In this document: piece by piece, positions 60,833 to 64,000 of the stretch
Numbering within the stretch: the first letter of the stretch is position 1
Layout of the letters: every line of letters starts with the position of its first letter
DNA from: JACVCJ01 sp052437175
GTDB taxonomy: Bacteria; Bacteroidota; Bacteroidia; CAIKAF01
Length of the DNA stretch: 64,000 nt
Direction: 5' to 3'
Assembly (NCBI GenBank): GCA_052437175.1
Contig: JBQVOK010000001.1
Location: 558,001-622,000, forward strand
Notes under the pieces: generated by a model
What the model saw: only the letters and a program-made list of their open reading frames with translations
What the model was told of the DNA's origin: nothing
Database searches by the model: none
Position numbers and translations under genes: made by a program

Positions 60833-61019
60833 CGGACTATCCTGGCTCCGGGCTTATAGCCATAAGCTGTACTACCTGCGTCAGCTATAAATGCGTCGCT
60901 CCTCGCTCTTGACTCCTCACTCTTGGCTCTTGGCTTCGCCAGACTTCCGGACCACGGACTATCCTGGCTCCTGGTTTATAGCCATAAGCTGTACTAACTG
61001 CGTCAGCTATAAATGCGTC
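60833..61019. repeat. 65-bp direct repeat, two copies 122 bp apart
   Basis: Copy 1 at 60833-60897 and copy 2 at 60955-61019 differ at only a few positions and share CGGACTATCCTGGCTCC..., an inverted repeat GCTTATAGCCATAAGC-like core, and the end ATAAATGCGTC. The motif GCTTCGCCGGAC recurs after the second copy (60931-60943, and again at 61274-61285). No gene is visible in the whole stretch 60762-61506 apart from these repeats, the heptamer array and a weak promoter before the next gene. Confidence 0.8.
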
Positions 61020-61022
61020 AGC

Positions 61023-61276
61023 CCTGGCTCCTGGCTCCTGGCTCCTGGCTCCTGGCTCCTGGCTCCTGGCTCCTGGCTCCTGGCTCCTGGCTCCTGGCTN
61101 NNNNNNNNNNNNNNNNNNNNNNNNNNNNNNNNNNNNNNNNNNNNNNNNNNNNNNNNNNNNNNNNNNNNNNNNNNNNNNNNNNNNNNNNNNNNNNNNNNNC
61201 CTGGCTCCTGGCTCCTGGCTCCTGGCTCCTGGCTCCTGGCTCCTGGCTCCTGGCTCCTGGCTCCTGGCTCCTGGCT
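61023..61276. repeat. Heptanucleotide tandem repeat (CCTGGCT) interrupted by the assembly gap
   Basis: Exactly 11 perfect copies (77 nt, 61023-61099) precede the gap and exactly 11 (77 nt, 61200-61276) follow it. Because 7 is not a multiple of 3, every frame reads the same 7-residue repeat (LLAPGSW), so open frames here are artefacts. Confidence 0.95.
61100..61199. other. Assembly gap of 100 Ns
   Basis: A run of exactly 100 Ns, the usual placeholder for a gap of unknown size, inside the heptamer array. Confidence 0.99.
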
Positions 61277-61506
61277 TCGCCGGACTTCGGACCCTATACG
61301 CATTCGATAAACGGTGTTTTTTGTATCATCCCCGGGGCCTGATACACAGGTGAAACAGGGTCCGGAGATCCGTATTCTAACAGGCAGGGCGCACGAGTAA
61401 CGTGTTTTTTTGTCTTTGAGTAGCAGGGACGATCTTTGTAATATTGTATGCAGGCATACTAATTGGAGACGCCTGTCTTATTTGTATCACGTAAAACCCC
61501 TTTACT

Positions 61507-62658
61507 ATGAAAAAGCTATACGTAACGGTCCTTGCCCTGTTTTGTTGTTTTCTTGTTCATACCAGCAGTTCTGCCCAGAAAACCGTTACGGAGTTGACGG
61601 AGAAATGGGATAAGAGCTGGTATAAAGAAAACCTGGCTATATATCGTTATGATAAAAAAGAATTGCCGGTAGAAAGCAATTTTTTCTATTACCGAAAAGA
61701 CAGTTTGTATCTGATAAGAGGAGTGGACTTTCTTTATACGGCAGATGGGCAATTGAAAGAGCAGATTTGGAAACGACGAGTACGGAAAACGGATGCCTGG
61801 ATAGATGCCGGGCGCTATCAGAATTTCTTTCGTCCCAAGGAAAAGCAGCCGTATATGAGCGAAAGCTATCATGGGGATGAATATGGCGATTGTCTGCTTC
61901 GGTCTTACTATGAATATAACAAATCGGGCCAGATAAGTGCTGTACGCTATGAAAATGAATGTGAGTTCAGCCGGTTTACCCTCGTAGGTATATCGTGTGA
62001 TATGGTGTATAATGCAGAGGGAAGAGTTCAGCAACAACTGGAAACTTATGGCATAAACAGAGATTATTCTTTCCGTAAAACCTTTGTTTATGGTAAGAAT
62101 GGTAAAGTACTGACGGAGTTTGAAGATGTTGTGTATAACAATATAGATCCATATCAGATGGGTATGATGGAGATTCCCTCAACCCGTACTGATTATATAT
62201 ACGATGAGGAGGGGCGTGAAGTAGAGGGCCTGAAAAAAGAATGGCGGGAAGAAGACGAGGACTGGATAGAGGTGTGGCGTAAGAAAAATACGTATAACGG
62301 GGACGGCACCCTGGCAGAATCGCTGAGTCAGTTGCTGGAAAAAGGGAAATGGGTAAATGAGTTGCGTAAAACATATACGTATACAGAAGAAAATGAATCC
62401 GAAACAGTACAAACGGGTAATGCCAGGCCGCAATTACAGGTATTCCCCGTGCCCGCCAGCGATAAACTATGTGTTGAACTGCCGCAGGAACTGCCTGCTA
62501 CCTATCGCCTCCTGAATATACAGGGTATGGAATTGCAGTCGGCAACATTGTCTCCCGGATCGCCTGCGATTGATGTACATGCGCTGGCCCCGGGTCTGTA
62601 CCTGCTTTACCTCCGGCAGGCGGAAAATGAGTACAGTATCCGTTTTGTAAAACAATAA
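61507..62658 (+). CDS. T9SS-secreted protein with YD-like repeats
   Basis: 383 residues. Signal peptide ending SSSAQK; a middle region of short tyrosine-rich beta units (YYEYNKSGQISAVRYENE, MVYNAEGRVQQQLETYG, DYIYDEEGREVEGLKKEW, NTYNGDGTLAESL) that resemble RHS/YD-type repeats; and a C-terminal T9SS type A sorting domain (LQVFPVPASDKLCVELP ... APGLYLLYLRQ ... SIRFVKQ). Likely surface-exposed. The gene is AT-rich relative to the window, like the other T9SS gene at 12004. A plausible promoter is TTTG (61409-61412), 18 nt, GATCTTTG (61431-61438). Confidence 0.85.
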   Translation: MKKLYVTVLALFCCFLVHTSSSAQKTVTELTEKWDKSWYKENLAIYRYDKKELPVESNFFYYRKDSLYLIRGVDFLYTADGQLKEQIWKRRVRKTDAWIDAGRYQNFFRPKEKQPYMSESYHGDEYGDCLLRSYYEYNKSGQISAVRYENECEFSRFTLVGISCDMVYNAEGRVQQQLETYGINRDYSFRKTFVYGKNGKVLTEFEDVVYNNIDPYQMGMMEIPSTRTDYIYDEEGREVEGLKKEWREEDEDWIEVWRKKNTYNGDGTLAESLSQLLEKGKWVNELRKTYTYTEENESETVQTGNARPQLQVFPVPASDKLCVELPQELPATYRLLNIQGMELQSATLSPGSPAIDVHALAPGLYLLYLRQAENEYSIRFVKQ

Positions 62659-62829
62659 CCTGTCCTCTTTACCGTTTGTGTGGCTGCATACAGCTGCGGA
62701 TCACCTGCCTCCGTGCTGATCCCCTCTACACCTAAAAAATGTATTGCACTGAATATGAATAGGCCCCTGCAGGCAAAGAAAAGTATATCTATCAACTATA
62801 AAATAAAAGCCCTATTTTGCCCTATACGC

Positions 62830-64000
62830 ATGTGTACACGCTCCATCCTGATACTGCTGGGTATACTTATGCCCGCACTACTTTCCGCACAGGAACTGCT
62901 GTTCCGGAATATAAGTGCCGAACTGCAACTGCCGTCCATGGAAACCTACGGGCTCTGGCAGGACAGGGAAGGGGCCATCTGGATATCGGCCGAAGCCGGG
63001 ATCTTCCGTTACAATGGTTCAGCCCTGCAAATGATGACCGGCAAGGGAAGTACCGAACGCGAAGCTGCCTACGGTTTTGTAGAAACGGAGGATGGTACGC
63101 TCTGGATGGGCACCTCCAGGCACAGGATACTCTGCTATTATAAAGGCCGCCTTTACGACACCCCCTATACAAAGTATTTCCGGCAGATCAACGGTTCTCA
63201 ATACAGCGCCATCTACTGGCTTTCGTACCCGGAGAAATGTATGCTGTATGTGCATTCGGCCGTTCATACCGTTGAAATAGACCTGTGCCGGCACAGCATA
63301 AAGGTATTGACTCCCTGCCGGGACTGTCACTATATGTTCCTGAAAAAGAACGGTATGCTGATGCCGGTAGATCACCCGTACCGGCCTGGTCCTGAATATG
63401 TGAACATAGACATTTCCGACGGAAAGGATACCCTGCGGATCTCCGACCTCCGGGAAAAAGGCCGGAATTATCTCAGTTACCGCGTACTGACCGGGCGCCT
63501 GGGCGATCTGCTCTTTTTTTCGTATAATAACAAACTGATACAGCTAAACCCCGATGGATCGTACGTGTTATACAGGTACCCGGCAAGTATACTCTACCTG
63601 TATACAGACCCCGACCAGGGCTTCTGGATAGGCATGCTCAACGGCGGAGTGTATTATTACCGTAACTGGAACCGGCGCGAAGAATACCTGCACGCACTGG
63701 AAGGCTATTCCGTATCGGCCATACTGCAGGACCGGGAAAACAGCATCTGGTGTAATACGCTGGAAAAAGGCACCTTCTTCTGCCGTAACAAAAACGTACT
63801 GGCTTACAGTGCCATAGAAGGACTGAATAAGAAGGCCGATGTACTTACCTTTGAGAACGGACGCCTGATCATGCTTTCGGGAAACCTGGTTGCCGATGTA
63901 TCTCCCCGGAATGTAAAACTCCATCGTATACCGGGTACCATGCCTTCCCGGTATACGGATATTACATATCATAAAGGCGAATGGCTGCTGGGAGGGACTC
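62830..64000 (+). CDS. Two-component-regulator propeller sensor, 3' end outside window
   Basis: 390 codons from ATG 62830 run open to the right edge. Signal peptide MCTRSILILLGILMPALLSAQ, then beta-propeller blades of the Reg_prop type: LPSMETYGLWQDREGAIWISAEAGIFRYNG, VETEDGTLWMGTSRHRILCYY, LYTDPDQGFWIGMLNGGVYYY, ILQDRENSIWCNTLEKGTFF. In Bacteroidota such propellers are the periplasmic sensor part of hybrid histidine kinases or LytTR/LuxR-type regulators, whose kinase or DNA-binding end would lie beyond this window. No partner gene is visible. The segment 62659-62829 before it shows no gene and no convincing promoter. Confidence 0.85.
   Translation, partial: MCTRSILILLGILMPALLSAQELLFRNISAELQLPSMETYGLWQDREGAIWISAEAGIFRYNGSALQMMTGKGSTEREAAYGFVETEDGTLWMGTSRHRILCYYKGRLYDTPYTKYFRQINGSQYSAIYWLSYPEKCMLYVHSAVHTVEIDLCRHSIKVLTPCRDCHYMFLKKNGMLMPVDHPYRPGPEYVNIDISDGKDTLRISDLREKGRNYLSYRVLTGRLGDLLFFSYNNKLIQLNPDGSYVLYRYPASILYLYTDPDQGFWIGMLNGGVYYYRNWNRREEYLHALEGYSVSAILQDRENSIWCNTLEKGTFFCRNKNVLAYSAIEGLNKKADVLTFENGRLIMLSGNLVADVSPRNVKLHRIPGTMPSRYTDITYHKGEWLLGGT

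Noticed and set aside
60891..61342. Open frames with LLAPGSW repeats on both strands across the heptamer array
   Set aside because: A 7-bp repeat without stop codons is open in all frames; the frames span an assembly gap and show no start context or homology.
1..64000. tRNA, rRNA, insertion sequences, prophage or conjugation genes
   Set aside because: Looked for but none seen: no T-loop-like sequence in a credible cloverleaf, no transposase or integrase, no phage structural genes.

Overview
The window is a 64 kb stretch of a Bacteroidota chromosome, most likely order Chitinophagales / family Chitinophagaceae (inferred, not proven). The evidence: the promoters follow the Bacteroidota pattern TTTG-N18-21-TAnnTTTG; there are three type IX secretion (T9SS) C-terminal sorting domains, PorT-like and OmpA/thrombospondin-3 outer-membrane proteins, a complete moxR-bat operon, DUF4292, DUF4831 and DUF3127 proteins, and almost no Shine-Dalgarno sequences. 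I found no rRNA, tRNA, insertion sequence, prophage or CRISPR. One 100-N assembly gap lies at 61100-61199.

Layout. 1-10 kb: a partial CDF metal transporter, small lipoprotein, rsmI-recG pair, outer-membrane barrel, histone-deacetylase-like enzyme, beta-helix lipoprotein, an orphan promoter-to-terminator unit that looks like a ~90-nt non-coding RNA (7890-7983), and a padR-pspC envelope-stress pair. 10-14 kb: an M61-like peptidase and an AT-rich T9SS beta-propeller protein. 14.2-22 kb: moxR-DUF58-(DUF4381-like)-batA-batBC-batD-nitroreductase. 22-25 kb, minus strand: three small membrane proteins, two of them tandem paralogues, then csaA and a 2OG-Fe(II) dioxygenase. 25-29 kb: a DUF2341/T9SS protein and rfbF-rfbG (CDP-4-keto-6-deoxyglucose synthesis). 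29-35.2 kb, minus strand: a tightly overlapped seven-gene operon built on polyamine chemistry (SpeD homologue, DUF4178, small membrane protein, DUF350, membrane aminopropyltransferase, FAD amine-oxidase-like lipoprotein, His-rich membrane protein). 35.3-48.2 kb: an RmlC-like epimerase, DAO-family oxidase, TPR protein, DUF4292 lipoprotein, Na+/solute symporter, DUF4831 protein, two tandem FKBP isomerases, thioredoxin reductase, a second BatA-type protein and a dihydroorotase homologue lacking its metal-binding motif. 48.2-51.8 kb, minus strand: hisS-hutH-NTR-like membrane protein. 51.9-59.7 kb: outer-membrane proteins, purK, pdxH and a DUF3127 protein. 59.8-61.5 kb: an unusual non-coding zone with a 17-unit array of 22-bp period, an XRE regulator, a 65-bp direct repeat and a heptanucleotide array that broke the assembly. 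61.5-64 kb: a T9SS protein and the start of a two-component-regulator propeller sensor.

The most unusual elements are the 22-bp periodic array beside the XRE gene, the polyamine/DUF350/DUF4178 operon with an altered SpeD, the orphan ncRNA unit, the catalytically stripped dihydroorotase, and a group of genes whose -7 element ends only 4-6 nt before the start codon and which are probably leaderless.
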